Positions 45,940-56,003 of a stretch of 64,000 nt of DNA are shown piece by piece. The notes under the pieces were generated by a model, which saw nothing but the letters and a program-made list of their open reading frames with translations, was not told the DNA's origin and did not search any database. Origin of the DNA: Vibrio rhizosphaerae (GTDB taxonomy: Bacteria > Pseudomonadota > Gammaproteobacteria > Enterobacterales > Vibrionaceae). A program made the translations under genes and the position numbers. Location: the NCBI RefSeq assembly GCF_024347095.1, contig NZ_AP024903.1, forward strand, positions 124,001 through 188,000, written 5' to 3'. The first letter of the stretch is position 1. Each line of letters opens with the position of its first letter.

Positions 45940-46920
45940 ATGAATATTCTTTTTATTTGTCCTAACTGGGCTGGACTGGCGACACCCATAATTGAAGAAA
46001 TATCTCGCCAAGGTCATCAGGTCACTCATCTTGACCATTCTGATTTGTCAAAATTTAAATATATTGATAATTATCATCGTATTATATCAAAAATATATAG
46101 TAAATTATCAGGCGTTAACTATAAACATAAACAGACTGATACTCAGATAGATAAGATTCTAAAAGCATTTTTTATTGGCCGGGATAAATATGATGTTATT
46201 ATGATGATGGAGCCTAATATATTTAACCGAAAACACTTGGATATATTAAAAGATAATACAAATCTGTTGGTTGTAACGCTATGGGATAGTTTGAGAAAAT
46301 CGCCAGATAATGCTGAAAACATTGACATGTTTGACTTTAAATTTAGCTATGACGAAGTGGACTGTAAAGCGTTTGAATTTAAAAAAATCAATAATTATCT
46401 GGATCCAGATTGGCATCCTCTCATTCATTATGATGAGTGTCAGTACGATTTATTTTCCATTATGTGTTTTACAAAAGAGCGGTATCATCATGTCATTGAT
46501 ATTCTGGATGCTAATCCTTGGTTGAACTCTAATATTATATTTTATTGTGATCATCCTCGGAAAATGAGATATATTAAAGACAGTCGAATTAAATCGACAA
46601 ATAAGCTTATTTTAGGTGAAGATCTTGCTCATTGTATTAGTCAATCAAAAGGGATATTAGATGTATTACAAGGTGATCAATCAGGGTTATCATTTAGAAT
46701 ATATGAATCGATTGGTTATCAGAGAAAGTTAGTGACGACAAACCCGCATATTCAACACTATGATATATATAACACTAATAATATCGCGATTATTAGCGAT
46801 GAGAATAATATTCCCCGTGACTTTTTTGATAAGCCATATGAGTTGATCGACAAGGATATTGTCGAACGGTACACATTGGAGAGATGGGTTAAAAATATTA
46901 TGGATGAAATAGCATGTTAA
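45940..46920 (+). CDS. Putative glycosyltransferase of unknown family, AT-rich
   Basis: 326 aa, starting MNILFICPNWAGLATPIIEEI, a typical GT-B N-terminus. A C-terminal stretch near residues 245-270 (GILDVLQGDQSGLSFRIYES) resembles the donor-binding region of CgeB-like and similar LPS glycosyltransferases. The family cannot be fixed by eye. The gene is very AT-rich, like its upstream neighbour. Its last 23 nt overlap the convergent waaA. Confidence 0.6.
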   Translation: MNILFICPNWAGLATPIIEEISRQGHQVTHLDHSDLSKFKYIDNYHRIISKIYSKLSGVNYKHKQTDTQIDKILKAFFIGRDKYDVIMMMEPNIFNRKHLDILKDNTNLLVVTLWDSLRKSPDNAENIDMFDFKFSYDEVDCKAFEFKKINNYLDPDWHPLIHYDECQYDLFSIMCFTKERYHHVIDILDANPWLNSNIIFYCDHPRKMRYIKDSRIKSTNKLILGEDLAHCISQSKGILDVLQGDQSGLSFRIYESIGYQRKLVTTNPHIQHYDIYNTNNIAIISDENNIPRDFFDKPYELIDKDIVERYTLERWVKNIMDEIAC

Positions 46921-48178
46921 TGGTTTTTGTTAGCGCACCTGAATTCTCAATAACCAAATTCCGTGCTTGTGATGACATCGTTCTCATTCGCTCAGGATTT
47001 GTCAATAATGACAGGACGCTAGAAGAAATTTCATTCGCATGAGTGAGAATGATGACTGCTCCTGACTGTTGTAAAGTGAGGGTAATATCACGAAAGTTGT
47101 AATAGCTGGGGCCAGTAATTGTTGGTATTCCGAGAGATGCTGGCTCTAAGACATTATGTCCGCCAACTGTTTTCCCAATGAAACTTCCTCCCATAACACA
47201 GATATCTGCGGCTCCGATCAAGATGAGCATCTCCCCCATAGTATCTCCTAGATATACCTGATATGGTTGACCGTGAGTGTCTTCTTGAGTTCGCCTTTGA
47301 GTTGTTAAGCCTTCTTTTACACAGAGTTCATACACAGAGTTGAATCTTTCGGGATGTCGGGGTACAAGGATGAGGAGTGCATCTGGGAACTCTTCTAGAA
47401 TCTGTTTATGATTCTCAAGGATTAATTCATCTTCTCCAATATGAGTACTAGCCGCTATCCATACTGGTCTTCTAGCCCCTATCTTATTGCGTAAATCGGC
47501 AGATTGTTTTTTTATTTCTTCTGAAATTTCAATATCATACTTAAGAGAACCCGTTACTGACAACTGTGAGGTTTGAGCGCCTAAAAGATGAAACCGGTCA
47601 CTATCTTCTCTATGTTGACAATAGATTTGATCAATGTGATATAGGCAAAAATTGATCAATGGTTTTACTTTCAGATAATTGTGGTATGACTTCTCAGATA
47701 ATCGAGCATTAATGATGGATATTTTTATATGATTATTCTTTGCTATATACAATAAATTAGGCCATAGCTCTGTCTCCATAATAATTAAATGGCTTGGTCT
47801 TATTGATCGAATGAATCCCCTGATAGCAAAAGGGAAATCCAGCGGCATATACCGATGCTCTGCAATACCACTTATCTTCTGAGCTTGCTCCGCTCCAGTT
47901 GGTGTTGTGGTTGTAATAATTATTCTTTTTTCAGGAAAATCAATATTTAACTGTTTGATGAATGGAATGACACTAATAGTTTCTCCAACCGATACAGCAT
48001 GGATCCAGATGATTTCTTGATCTTTATGAGCAGATAAAGGTGGTGTGAAGCCGAAATGTTCCGTCCAACGAGAGCCAACACAAGGCTTCCCTTCTTTCTT
48101 CTTAAATAGACTTAAAAGATAAAAAGGAGCAATTATTGCCAGAACAAAAGTATAAATGAGTCTAATTAAGCTGTTCAT
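46898..48178 (-). CDS. waaA: 3-deoxy-D-manno-octulosonic acid transferase
   Basis: Transfers KDO from CMP-KDO to lipid IVA at the inner membrane. 426 aa. An N-terminal membrane anchor (~4-24) is followed by the GT30 domain: GSRWTEHFGF, IWIHAVSVGET near 53, METELWPNLLYIA near 125, and GHNVLEPASLGIPTITGPSYYNF near 345. With KdkA in the same locus it is likely a mono-functional (single KDO) enzyme, as in Vibrio. It is one base from the upstream GT32 gene. Confidence 0.95.
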   Translation of the reverse strand: MNSLIRLIYTFVLAIIAPFYLLSLFKKKEGKPCVGSRWTEHFGFTPPLSAHKDQEIIWIHAVSVGETISVIPFIKQLNIDFPEKRIIITTTTPTGAEQAQKISGIAEHRYMPLDFPFAIRGFIRSIRPSHLIIMETELWPNLLYIAKNNHIKISIINARLSEKSYHNYLKVKPLINFCLYHIDQIYCQHREDSDRFHLLGAQTSQLSVTGSLKYDIEISEEIKKQSADLRNKIGARRPVWIAASTHIGEDELILENHKQILEEFPDALLILVPRHPERFNSVYELCVKEGLTTQRRTQEDTHGQPYQVYLGDTMGEMLILIGAADICVMGGSFIGKTVGGHNVLEPASLGIPTITGPSYYNFRDITLTLQQSGAVIILTHANEISSSVLSLLTNPERMRTMSSQARNLVIENSGALTKTINMLFHP

Positions 48179-48179
48179 A

Positions 48180-48959
48180 TTATTTTTTGACTAAATCGTT
48201 TGGATCTTGATGGGTCCATTTACCGCGAGGTTTATCTAAGTATTGAAAATGTTCATTAGTGAAAGTCCCCTGAATACACACATAGTTTCTTCCTAGTGCA
48301 TGGACATCTCTTCCTTGTAGCACGCGATTTAATACTTCTGGCCCGGTTGTCCCATAAACACCTTTTTTAACGTCATAGTTTTCAATATTATCAACGATAG
48401 TGTCCATAATTTTTTGATAGTCGCGATTATTGGGAATTGTCGCCAGGAAGAAATTTGTATAATCAGTATTCCCTTTTTTAAACTTAATATAGAGCGCTTC
48501 CTGCTCACCTTGTAAGATTTTACGAAGCGGCCAGACAAGGGTCGCATCGATATCCATGTAGATGCCACCTTGTTGGTACAAAACTGTTATCCGCCATAAA
48601 TCGGCTTGAGCCGCCCCATCAGTCAGTTTTTGATATGCTTTATACACATGTTCAGGGGCGTGTTCTCTCATGAACTGTTCGCGCGCTTCTGTACTGACGT
48701 ATCGGTACTCATAATCGAGGGACATCAGGCGATTAAATAAGTAATTGAGATAAACAGGTAAGGTGCTGCGATTCGAATAATTGGTTTGCCAGATGATTCT
48801 TGGAATCGCACTGGTATTTCCCCAATTCACCTTAGGCTGAGAGTTGATTGGTATAGTAAAACGAGCTTTTGGTAAGACGGCATGAAAAAGGTAAGAGAAT
48901 AATTTAAATAAATTCCCTATAAGTCGAATCAAGCGATTGGTGATAATTATTAAATTCAT
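48180..48959 (-). CDS. GT32-like glycosyltransferase
   Basis: 259 aa. The DXD-containing segment QADLWRITVLYQQGGIYMDIDA (positions ~117-138; shown here in part) is the signature of the GT32/capsular sugar transferase group, and IPRIIWQTNYSNRSTLP near 53 is the usual N-terminal motif. An amphipathic or hydrophobic N-terminus may attach it to the membrane. It probably adds a hexose to the LPS core. It sits between waaL and waaA in the same operon. Confidence 0.8.
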   Translation of the reverse strand: MNLIIITNRLIRLIGNLFKLFSYLFHAVLPKARFTIPINSQPKVNWGNTSAIPRIIWQTNYSNRSTLPVYLNYLFNRLMSLDYEYRYVSTEAREQFMREHAPEHVYKAYQKLTDGAAQADLWRITVLYQQGGIYMDIDATLVWPLRKILQGEQEALYIKFKKGNTDYTNFFLATIPNNRDYQKIMDTIVDNIENYDVKKGVYGTTGPEVLNRVLQGRDVHALGRNYVCIQGTFTNEHFQYLDKPRGKWTHQDPNDLVKK

Positions 48960-48971
48960 TCTCTTATCCCA

Positions 48972-50207
48972 CTATGTTTCACTATCTTGGATGTTATCAA
49001 GATCATTTCGAGTAAAATTAATTAGTACGGCAAGCACAAATCCATAGAAGCTGCTGATTAGATTCTGCTCTAAGGGGACTTCTGTTAAGCAGAATATGGA
49101 AAATCCTAAGACAAAAACAAATCCAGTCAATGCATGTGTAGATTTACTTATGTGTTTTAAAAAGAAACATAAAGGGGTAAAAATTAAGGCAATAATAGCG
49201 AATATACCAAGTACACCATTGCTCGCTAACATTTCGAAATATTGATTATGCGCATGAGCTCTTTTTACACTTATCGGCCAGTCACTAATTTTACCTTCTT
49301 GGTAGAGTTGCCGAATCGTTTCTTCTCTCTGAGCGTAAGTTTGTCCTATCAAGGGGCTTTTGATAAAAGACTGAGTTGCTGCATACCATAGTTGAATCCG
49401 TCCGCCTGAGGACTCAGCGTCGGCGACATCACCAGATAGAATTCGATGGAACTCAGTTACAGTAAAGTTAATTCTTTCCTTAAACTGAGCTGAATAAGCA
49501 TACATACCCCAAAAAAATACCAACATAATTAAGATTGTCTTGAATATGTTTTTGCATTTATTTTGCTTGGATTGAAAAATTACACTAAAGATAATTAAAA
49601 TAGGAATCGCAAAAATAGCACCTCGGGTTAATGTCAGTATAGTTGCAAAGCAGCAAAGCAGGAAAGATAGCCATAATATTTTTTTGATATGGCTACTATT
49701 GGCTAGCGTCAAAGCCAGAAAGGCAAGAGAGCAAGAGAGATACCCAAAATTAATGCTGTATAAATAACCGTCAACTCTGGGCATCCCTTTGACATAAAAT
49801 TGGTAAATTGCAATAACGATTGTACCAACCGCACCCACAACAATTCCCCAGTCGAGATATTTTCTCGGTGTTGTTGTCTCTGTAACGATATGACGAATGA
49901 AAAAATAGATCGGGATGATGAATAGATAACGAGAAGCCCCTTTAAAGTATCTGGTTGTTTCCATATCAGACAGATAAATAGGAATATTGGCTATAAAATA
50001 AGCCGAAAGTATAATAATAACCATCCAGTCTATTTTATCTAGGGTATAGTTGCGTTTCTCTTTAATTAAATACCATGTTGCAGTTAATAGTAAAATTAAG
50101 ATAGCACCGATACTGAAATTTTTAGTACATAGCAACAATGCCGGGACTAAAAATAGACAACCATTAAATATTCTTCTGTAATATGTATTTTCCATCGCTA
50201 CAACCAT
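48972..50207 (-). CDS. waaL: O-antigen ligase family membrane protein
   Basis: Joins O-polysaccharide to the lipid A core on the periplasmic face. 411 aa with about 10-12 hydrophobic helices and the Wzy_C/O-antigen ligase landmark: a long periplasmic loop followed by HAHNQYFEMLASNGVLG (near 310), with the His needed in this family, and an early Arg-rich loop. Its start overlaps the end of the next upstream gene by 10 nt. The symbol is by family and context; a polymerase of the same fold cannot be ruled out. Confidence 0.8.
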   Translation of the reverse strand: MVVAMENTYYRRIFNGCLFLVPALLLCTKNFSIGAILILLLTATWYLIKEKRNYTLDKIDWMVIIILSAYFIANIPIYLSDMETTRYFKGASRYLFIIPIYFFIRHIVTETTTPRKYLDWGIVVGAVGTIVIAIYQFYVKGMPRVDGYLYSINFGYLSCSLAFLALTLANSSHIKKILWLSFLLCCFATILTLTRGAIFAIPILIIFSVIFQSKQNKCKNIFKTILIMLVFFWGMYAYSAQFKERINFTVTEFHRILSGDVADAESSGGRIQLWYAATQSFIKSPLIGQTYAQREETIRQLYQEGKISDWPISVKRAHAHNQYFEMLASNGVLGIFAIIALIFTPLCFFLKHISKSTHALTGFVFVLGFSIFCLTEVPLEQNLISSFYGFVLAVLINFTRNDLDNIQDSET

Positions 50208-51220
50208 GAGGAAACTTCACTTTTAATTGTTTGATATATTTTTTGTGGACTCGGTATACTGCCATCAGCGTTCATGACAATATGGTGTTTCTCATATAGT
50301 GGTGTATACCGAAAAGGAACTGTTGAGTAGAAAATCCCGACAGTTGGGGTATGCGTTGCAATTGCGACATTCCTGACCCCAGTATCCGGACTGACCATTA
50401 GAGAGGCTTTTGCTACAAGCTCGATCAGTTGTTCTAACGGCAGACAAGTCTGAATTGAAAAATTAGGGTATTGTTTGAGATCTTCAAGAAAATCTCCTTT
50501 TTCAAAGGTATTTTTACCCTCAAGAAAAATATGTTGGATATTAGGATGATTGGCTAAAGAGAGTTCAATGAGTTCTTTCATTTGTGGTTGACTCAGAATT
50601 TTTGAGGTCTGGGAGGCTCCGTTAAAAAATAATATAAATGGTTTAGTTGTATCTTGTTCGACTCGATGATCCGGATAATTAAAATTGAGAGGATAGCTCG
50701 GAGCATGTCCCAGAATTTTTAACATATCCAGCATACATTCAACTTCCGGCTGGAAATCTGAACGCGGAACACAAACATTGTACAACACACCACGAAGATA
50801 ATGCTTGTATGGAAATCCGATTTTCAGCTTGGCCTGACTCAATGCCATCATCCAGTGCGAACGATTGGTACTGGCTAAGTCAAAAATGATATCTTGTTCC
50901 CCGAGATCTTTAATGTTCTTGATTTTATCGAACACGGACGTTTGTTGTTTCTTATCTTTGCCTGGCATAACATGAACACGGTCAACCAGATCTTCCGGCA
51001 TGCCATATTGATAGTTTGATACCGCAACGAGTGTGATCTGCGCATTGGGGAAGAATTTTCTTGCTTCGATCAGAAAAGGGCGGGCAATCACCTGATCACC
51101 GAGCGCTGCATGTCTGATGACGGCAATCTTCTTGATATTGAGTGGAGAGAAGACTTCCGTTAAATACTTTCTGGCTTTTTTTGTTGCGAAAGCCCCACGC
51201 TCAAACCATTGATATTTCAT
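50198..51220 (-). CDS. Glycosyltransferase family 9 protein (heptosyltransferase-like)
   Basis: 340 aa. After a ~30-residue extension comes KKIAVIRHAALGDQVIARPFLIEA, the GT9 N-terminus; LFFNGASQTSKILSQPQMKEL near 200 and LMVSPDTGVRNVAIATHTPTVGIFYS near 275 form the donor site. It is probably an LPS core transferase. It overlaps waaL by 10 nt and lies 8 nt downstream of waaF on the same strand. Confidence 0.82.
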   Translation of the reverse strand: MKYQWFERGAFATKKARKYLTEVFSPLNIKKIAVIRHAALGDQVIARPFLIEARKFFPNAQITLVAVSNYQYGMPEDLVDRVHVMPGKDKKQQTSVFDKIKNIKDLGEQDIIFDLASTNRSHWMMALSQAKLKIGFPYKHYLRGVLYNVCVPRSDFQPEVECMLDMLKILGHAPSYPLNFNYPDHRVEQDTTKPFILFFNGASQTSKILSQPQMKELIELSLANHPNIQHIFLEGKNTFEKGDFLEDLKQYPNFSIQTCLPLEQLIELVAKASLMVSPDTGVRNVAIATHTPTVGIFYSTVPFRYTPLYEKHHIVMNADGSIPSPQKIYQTIKSEVSSWL

Positions 51221-51228
51221 TACAATTC

Positions 51229-52260
51229 TTATTTGGGTTGTTGATGTTTAATCTGACGAATAACTTGATCGGGTGTCAGTTGCTTCAGGCAGTTGAGATG
51301 TCCGTATGGGCACTCTCTTTGAAAACATGGCCTGCATTCTATATCAGTATTTAACGTAATTACATTGTCCGCTAATGGTGGCGTGTATTGAGGTGAGCTT
51401 GAGCCGTAGATGGCAACGATATGACAATTGACCGCTGCGGCAACATGCATCAGACCTGAATCATTACTGACAACAGTATGGCAACAGGCGAGTAAATCGA
51501 CCACCTCTACTAATGTCGTTTGCCCAGCCAAATCAAAACAGTGTGACTGGCATTCCAGAGGGAGCTGGTTGCGGATATGTTGCGTGACTTCCTGATCTTT
51601 TTGTGATCCAAATAGCCAGATCTGTTTCCCTGTTTTTATGAGGGATGATGCCAACTCTGCATAGTAATCAGCAGGCCATCTTTTGGACGGGCCAAATTCT
51701 GCGCCGGGACATAAACCAACGACTTCACGGTCAGATGTTAACGAAAACCGTTGTCGTAATTGTGCTTGTTGGTTTGAATCAACGTTGAGTCTCGGTTTTA
51801 GGCATTTCTCCAGTGATACTTCGTCGATCATGGTGCTTTTGGGGGCCGCTAAGGCCACGTAGCGTTCCACCATATATTGAAAGACTTTTCTGTCTGGTCT
51901 CAGATCGTTCAACAGACCATAGCGCATTTCACCTTTCCATCCTGTACGGACCGGAATTCCAGCAAATAGTGGGATTAAGGCTGATTTAGCTGAATTAGGA
52001 AGAATAAAAGCATGTGTGTAACGACTGGCGGCTAACTGGCGGCCTATTTTCCACCGCTTAGCTAGACTAAAATCGCCATGACCGATCGGCATCTTGATGG
52101 CCTGATCAACTTCAGGCATACGTTCCAGGATCGGACCACACCAGGCTGGTGCCAGAACATCAATTGTTGCGTTTGGGTGACGGCTTTTGAGTTCACGATA
52201 TAAACTCTGAGACATCACCATATCTCCAACCCATGAGGGGCCGATGATCAGGATTTTCAT
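51229..52260 (-). CDS. waaF: ADP-heptose:LPS heptosyltransferase II
   Basis: Adds the second heptose of the LPS inner core. 343 aa from ATG 52260, giving MKILIIGPSWVGDMVMSQSLYREL, nearly identical to E. coli WaaF; eight extra codons upstream lack similarity. Other matches: GIPVRTGWKGEMRYGLLND near 107, GLCPGAEFGPSKRWPADYYAEL near 175 and SNDSGLMHVAAAVNCHIVAIYGSSS near 263. Confidence 0.95.
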   Translation of the reverse strand: MKILIIGPSWVGDMVMSQSLYRELKSRHPNATIDVLAPAWCGPILERMPEVDQAIKMPIGHGDFSLAKRWKIGRQLAASRYTHAFILPNSAKSALIPLFAGIPVRTGWKGEMRYGLLNDLRPDRKVFQYMVERYVALAAPKSTMIDEVSLEKCLKPRLNVDSNQQAQLRQRFSLTSDREVVGLCPGAEFGPSKRWPADYYAELASSLIKTGKQIWLFGSQKDQEVTQHIRNQLPLECQSHCFDLAGQTTLVEVVDLLACCHTVVSNDSGLMHVAAAVNCHIVAIYGSSSPQYTPPLADNVITLNTDIECRPCFQRECPYGHLNCLKQLTPDQVIRQIKHQQPK

Positions 52261-52338
52261 TTGCATGATTTTAGAACGGCTCATCTAAATTAGAAGGCAT
52301 AGTACCATCAGTGCGATGGTATCGTAAGATGCTCTCGA

Positions 52339-53451
52339 TTATTCCTGATAGTAATGTAGCAGATTTTGAGTATGTGTCTGTATTGAAAACTCTTTACATG
52401 CTCTTATTCTGGCTGATATCGCGTTATTTTTTGCTTCATCATAATGTTCATAGCTGTTCAGAATGGCTTGTGCAATGGATTGGTCACTGGTTGGGGAACA
52501 ATACTGCGCATAATTTTCCAATAGTTCCGGGAGTGCACCGGTATTTGCCGCCACGATGGGGCGCTGAGCTGCCATTGTTTCTATTGCGGTTAAGCCGAAT
52601 GCCTCATTGGCATAGGGCAGACATACAATATCCATGATAGATAGCAGTTGCTGGGTGTCCTGACGAAATCCGGTGAAGATAACATGGTTGATTAAATCTA
52701 GGGATTGAATGATTTCTTTGACTTGAGAAAGATAAGCTAAATCGCATCCTTGTGAGGCTTCTAATCCCCCGACGATAACCAATTTACTATGAGGAAGACT
52801 TTGCTGCACACGAGCAAAAGCTTTCACCAGTTCTATCTGTCCTTTTCCGGGGCTGATTCGACCAATCGTACCGATCACAAAATCCTTTTCCGGGAGTGAA
52901 AGTGAGTGTTTTATGGCTGCAATTTCATTGGGCAGCAATTCTGTTTTGTCTGGGATTTCTGTTCCCAGCCACAAGCGCGAGATTCTTTCGGGTGCGACAG
53001 GAAGCGCGTTGAGATTTCTCTGGTATGTTTCATCACTAATAGACAAAACTTGATCAACATGTCGGTAAACCCATCGATGGAAAGCATCTTTTTTACTTCT
53101 TGTGACACCCATGTGTTCGGTGAATATAACTTTTACGGGAACAAATTGTTTAATCAGAGCTGCAATTAATAGATCACCAGATTTATGACAGTGAATAACA
53201 TTAATCTGATGTTGTTTTACCCACTGAATGAGAGCATATAATTTGACGGTAATGAGCTGAGATTTACTTCTTGCCGTATACAGAGAGAATTGTGTTTCTT
53301 GCATCCCTGATTCAACTTGGGTACCAGTCAGACACAAACCGAATACTTGATAGCCTGCAGAGAGGAACTGTTGACCCATTCTGATCGGGTACATTTCCAG
53401 ACCTCCCCATCCTTTTGACAGGCATATATGTAATATTACGGGATGTCTCAC
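52339..53451 (-). CDS. Family 4 glycosyltransferase
   Basis: GT-B retaining glycosyltransferase of 370 aa. The N-terminus LHICLSKGWGGLEMYPIRMG is typical, and the C-terminal donor site reads GTIGRISPGKGQIELVKAFA near 193 with E-x7-E as EAFGLTAIETMAA near 282. The start is GTG 53451 with GGAGAGGA upstream. It lies between ugd and waaF and probably adds a core sugar such as glucose. No clear substrate call. Confidence 0.85.
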   Translation of the reverse strand: MRHPVILHICLSKGWGGLEMYPIRMGQQFLSAGYQVFGLCLTGTQVESGMQETQFSLYTARSKSQLITVKLYALIQWVKQHQINVIHCHKSGDLLIAALIKQFVPVKVIFTEHMGVTRSKKDAFHRWVYRHVDQVLSISDETYQRNLNALPVAPERISRLWLGTEIPDKTELLPNEIAAIKHSLSLPEKDFVIGTIGRISPGKGQIELVKAFARVQQSLPHSKLVIVGGLEASQGCDLAYLSQVKEIIQSLDLINHVIFTGFRQDTQQLLSIMDIVCLPYANEAFGLTAIETMAAQRPIVAANTGALPELLENYAQYCSPTSDQSIAQAILNSYEHYDEAKNNAISARIRACKEFSIQTHTQNLLHYYQE

Positions 53452-53523
53452 TATCCTCTCCTATTGATAAAAGTGATATATACATTCTACAACATTCGGA
53501 GAAAACAGGTTAATTGATTGAGA

Positions 53524-53559
53524 AAAAAGAGTTCTGAATGTTTTATCGGAACTCTTTTT
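53524..53559 (-). terminator. Terminator after ugd
   Basis: Eleven-bp stem AAAAAGAGTTC / GAACTCTTTTT with a 14-nt loop. The minus-strand reading ends in a T-run, so it lies correctly 12 nt after the ugd stop. It separates ugd from the glycosyltransferase operon. Confidence 0.8.
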
Positions 53560-53570
53560 GTAAGGTTTGA

Positions 53571-54737
53571 TTAGTCGGAACCGAAAAGATCTCGGGTATA
53601 AACTTTGTTTGCGACTTCTGACAGTTCATCTGACATACGATTTGAAATAATGATATCAGCCATTTGCTTAAACTCATCCAGGTCACGCATTACTCGAGAG
53701 TTAAAAAACTGCTCTTCTTTCATCGCGGGTTCATAAATGACGATTTCTAGCCCTTTTGCTTTCAGACGTTTCATAATTCCCTGGACTGATGATGCCCGGA
53801 AATTATCCGAACCGGATTTCATAATCAACCGATAAATGCCGACAGTTTGGGGATTCCTTTTCAGAATACTCTCTGCAATGAAGTCTTTACGGGTTCTGTT
53901 GGCGTCAACAATGGCGGCGATAATATTATTTGGAACCTTATCGTAGTTGGCCAGAAGCTGCTTGGTGTCTTTTGGCAGACAATAACCCCCATAACCGAAA
54001 GATGGATTGTTATAATGATGGCCAATACGAGGATCAAGACAAACCCCTTCAATAATCTGGCGGGTGTTCAGGCCATGAGCCTCAGCATAAGAATCCAGTT
54101 CGTTAAAGTAAGCGACCCGCATGGCCAGATAAGTATTGGAGAAGAGTTTGACCGCTTCGGCTTCTGTAGCGTTGGTAAAGAGCACCTGAATATCTTCTTT
54201 TTGTGCGCCTTCCACAAGCAAATTCGCGAAAGTCCTTGCTCGATCACTTTGTTCTCCGACAATGATCCGCGACGGATAAAGGTTATCGTGAAGTGCTTTC
54301 CCTTCACGGAGAAACTCGGGGGAGAAAATAATGTTTTGGCAACTGAAGCGTTGTTTGACTCGTTCAGTATAGCCGACAGGAACCGTGGACTTGATAATCA
54401 TGGTGGCTTCAGGGTTGATTGCAACTACATCCTGAATGACAGCTTCAACGGTCGTAGTGTTAAAATAATTGGTTTGTGGATCGTAATCTGTCGGTGTGGC
54501 GATGATGACAAAACTAGCATCACGATAGGCTTCTTCTTTATTTAAGGTCGCTTTAAAATCCAACGCCTTTGATGATAAAAATGTTTCGATTTCTTGATCG
54601 ATAATGGGTGATTTTCGATCATTGAGTAACGCGACTTTTTCCTCAATCACATCTAATGCCACAACGGTATGATTCTGGGCAAGTAGGATTGCATTCGACA
54701 ACCCGACATACCCAGTCCCTGCAACAGCAATTTTCAT
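53571..54737 (-). CDS. ugd: UDP-glucose 6-dehydrogenase
   Basis: Oxidises UDP-glucose to UDP-glucuronate with two NAD+. 388 aa from ATG 54737 (GGGAG ~7 nt upstream); a start four codons earlier is less good. NAD-binding [14 protein letters not shown] is at 3-16; the Glu of [13 protein letters not shown] near 142 and the catalytic Cys in [16 protein letters not shown] near 254 are present. It provides glucuronate for the core or surface polysaccharide, or a precursor for lipid A modification. Confidence 0.96.
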   Translation of the reverse strand: MKIAVAGTGYVGLSNAILLAQNHTVVALDVIEEKVALLNDRKSPIIDQEIETFLSSKALDFKATLNKEEAYRDASFVIIATPTDYDPQTNYFNTTTVEAVIQDVVAINPEATMIIKSTVPVGYTERVKQRFSCQNIIFSPEFLREGKALHDNLYPSRIIVGEQSDRARTFANLLVEGAQKEDIQVLFTNATEAEAVKLFSNTYLAMRVAYFNELDSYAEAHGLNTRQIIEGVCLDPRIGHHYNNPSFGYGGYCLPKDTKQLLANYDKVPNNIIAAIVDANRTRKDFIAESILKRNPQTVGIYRLIMKSGSDNFRASSVQGIMKRLKAKGLEIVIYEPAMKEEQFFNSRVMRDLDEFKQMADIIISNRMSDELSEVANKVYTRDLFGSD

Positions 54738-54818
54738 AACGACTCCCAACCTAACAACGTATTAAAAATGAGACACTCATTATGATACAGTCTCTTTACG
54801 ATTGGGAACGATTAAATG

Positions 54819-55760
54819 CTACTGATTGATGATGTGTAAATATTCTGAGACACCTTCAGCAACAGTTTTGAACACAATGTCACATCCTGCTGCTCTTAGC
54901 TTGGTCAGATCAGCTTGCGTAAACTCCTGATAAGCACCTTTCAGGTGCTCAGGAAACGGAATCGTTTCAACGACGCCACGACCATGATGCTTAATCACGG
55001 CTTTTGCAACTTCTTCAAATGATTCTGCTTTCCCTGTACCACAGTTGAAAATTCCGGAAATGCCCTGTTCCCAGAACCATAGATTCACCTGACATACATC
55101 ACCGACATACACAAAATCGCGGATAAAGTGATTACTTCCCTCAAATAGTTTCGGGTTTTCACCTGCTTTCATCTGATTGTTGAGGTGGAAAGCGACAGAT
55201 GCCATTGAACCTTTATGATCCTCGCGAGGGCCGTAAACATTGAAGTAGCGAAATCCGGTAATTTGTGACAGTTTCTCGCCATTTTCTTCAGCATCTTTCC
55301 AGAGACGTCGAACGTAGTTATCGAATTGCTGCTTGGAATAGCCATAGACATTCAGCGCGCCTTCATATTCAGGGGATTCGATGAACGTCTTTGTTTCTCC
55401 ATAAGTGGCAGCAGATGAAGCATAGAGAAAGGGGATTTCTCTATCTAAACAGTAATGGAGCAGCTCTTTTGAATACTCATAGTTATTGAGCATCATGTAT
55501 TTACCGTCCCACTCGGTTGTTGCCGAACATGCACCTTCGTGAAAGATGGCTTCAATCGGACCGAAATCATCGCCAGCCATGATCTGCGCTAAAAAGTCAT
55601 CACGATCCATGTAGTCTGCTATGCTCAGGTCAACAAGGTTTTTGAATTTTTTGCCGTTCTCGAGATGGTCAACGACAAGGATATCGTCAACTCCTTGGTC
55701 ATTCAGGGCTTTTACGATATTGCTGCCAATCATGCCAGCACCGCCGGTTACGATGATCAT
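54819..55760 (-). CDS. hldD: ADP-L-glycero-D-manno-heptose 6-epimerase
   Basis: Last step of ADP-heptose synthesis for the LPS core. 313 aa. NAD(P)-binding [19 protein letters not shown] is at the start, the YxxxK motif is in [10 protein letters not shown] near 140, and [17 protein letters not shown] appears late. AGGAAAACC precedes ATG 55760. It is the first gene of the minus-strand core block and lies back-to-back with the O-antigen operon. Confidence 0.96.
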   Translation of the reverse strand: MIIVTGGAGMIGSNIVKALNDQGVDDILVVDHLENGKKFKNLVDLSIADYMDRDDFLAQIMAGDDFGPIEAIFHEGACSATTEWDGKYMMLNNYEYSKELLHYCLDREIPFLYASSAATYGETKTFIESPEYEGALNVYGYSKQQFDNYVRRLWKDAEENGEKLSQITGFRYFNVYGPREDHKGSMASVAFHLNNQMKAGENPKLFEGSNHFIRDFVYVGDVCQVNLWFWEQGISGIFNCGTGKAESFEEVAKAVIKHHGRGVVETIPFPEHLKGAYQEFTQADLTKLRAAGCDIVFKTVAEGVSEYLHIINQ

Positions 55761-55911
55761 AGGTTTTCCTGTGAAGATATGTATATGTATAATTGTCGCC
55801 CATTATAGCGAGTTGACATGCTGATGTAATCACAAAATCAGGGTTAAGCATGGGTTAACCTCGCCTCAAGTTAAAGATTCATGTATCATTCACCCAGTTT
55901 TATTCCTCGGT

Positions 55912-55950
55912 AGATAAGCATTTGGGAGCTTTACCCAAGGGCGGTAGCGT
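55912..55950 (+). promoter_or_regulatory. JUMPStart with ops element
   Basis: GGGCGGTAGCGT at 55939-55950 is the operon polarity suppressor (ops) core, preceded by a degenerate JUMPStart-like part (TTGGGAGCTTTACCCAAG). RfaH binds paused polymerase at ops and lets it read through long surface polysaccharide operons. The element lies 54 nt before rfbB on the same strand, in the right place. Confidence 0.85.
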
Positions 55951-56003
55951 CCCTAGAATTATTGTAAATTGAATGCTAATGCAGTTAATTAGGAAGTTAT
56001 TAA

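Noticed and set aside
48972..50207. O-antigen polymerase (Wzy) as the call for the multi-pass membrane protein
   Set aside because: The position in the core operon next to waaF and waaA and the ABC-type export system favour ligase; Wzy is not needed for ABC-exported chains.
53847..54545. Plus-strand open frame of 232 codons antisense to ugd
   Set aside because: ugd is intact and highly conserved on the other strand; the antisense product shows no family features.
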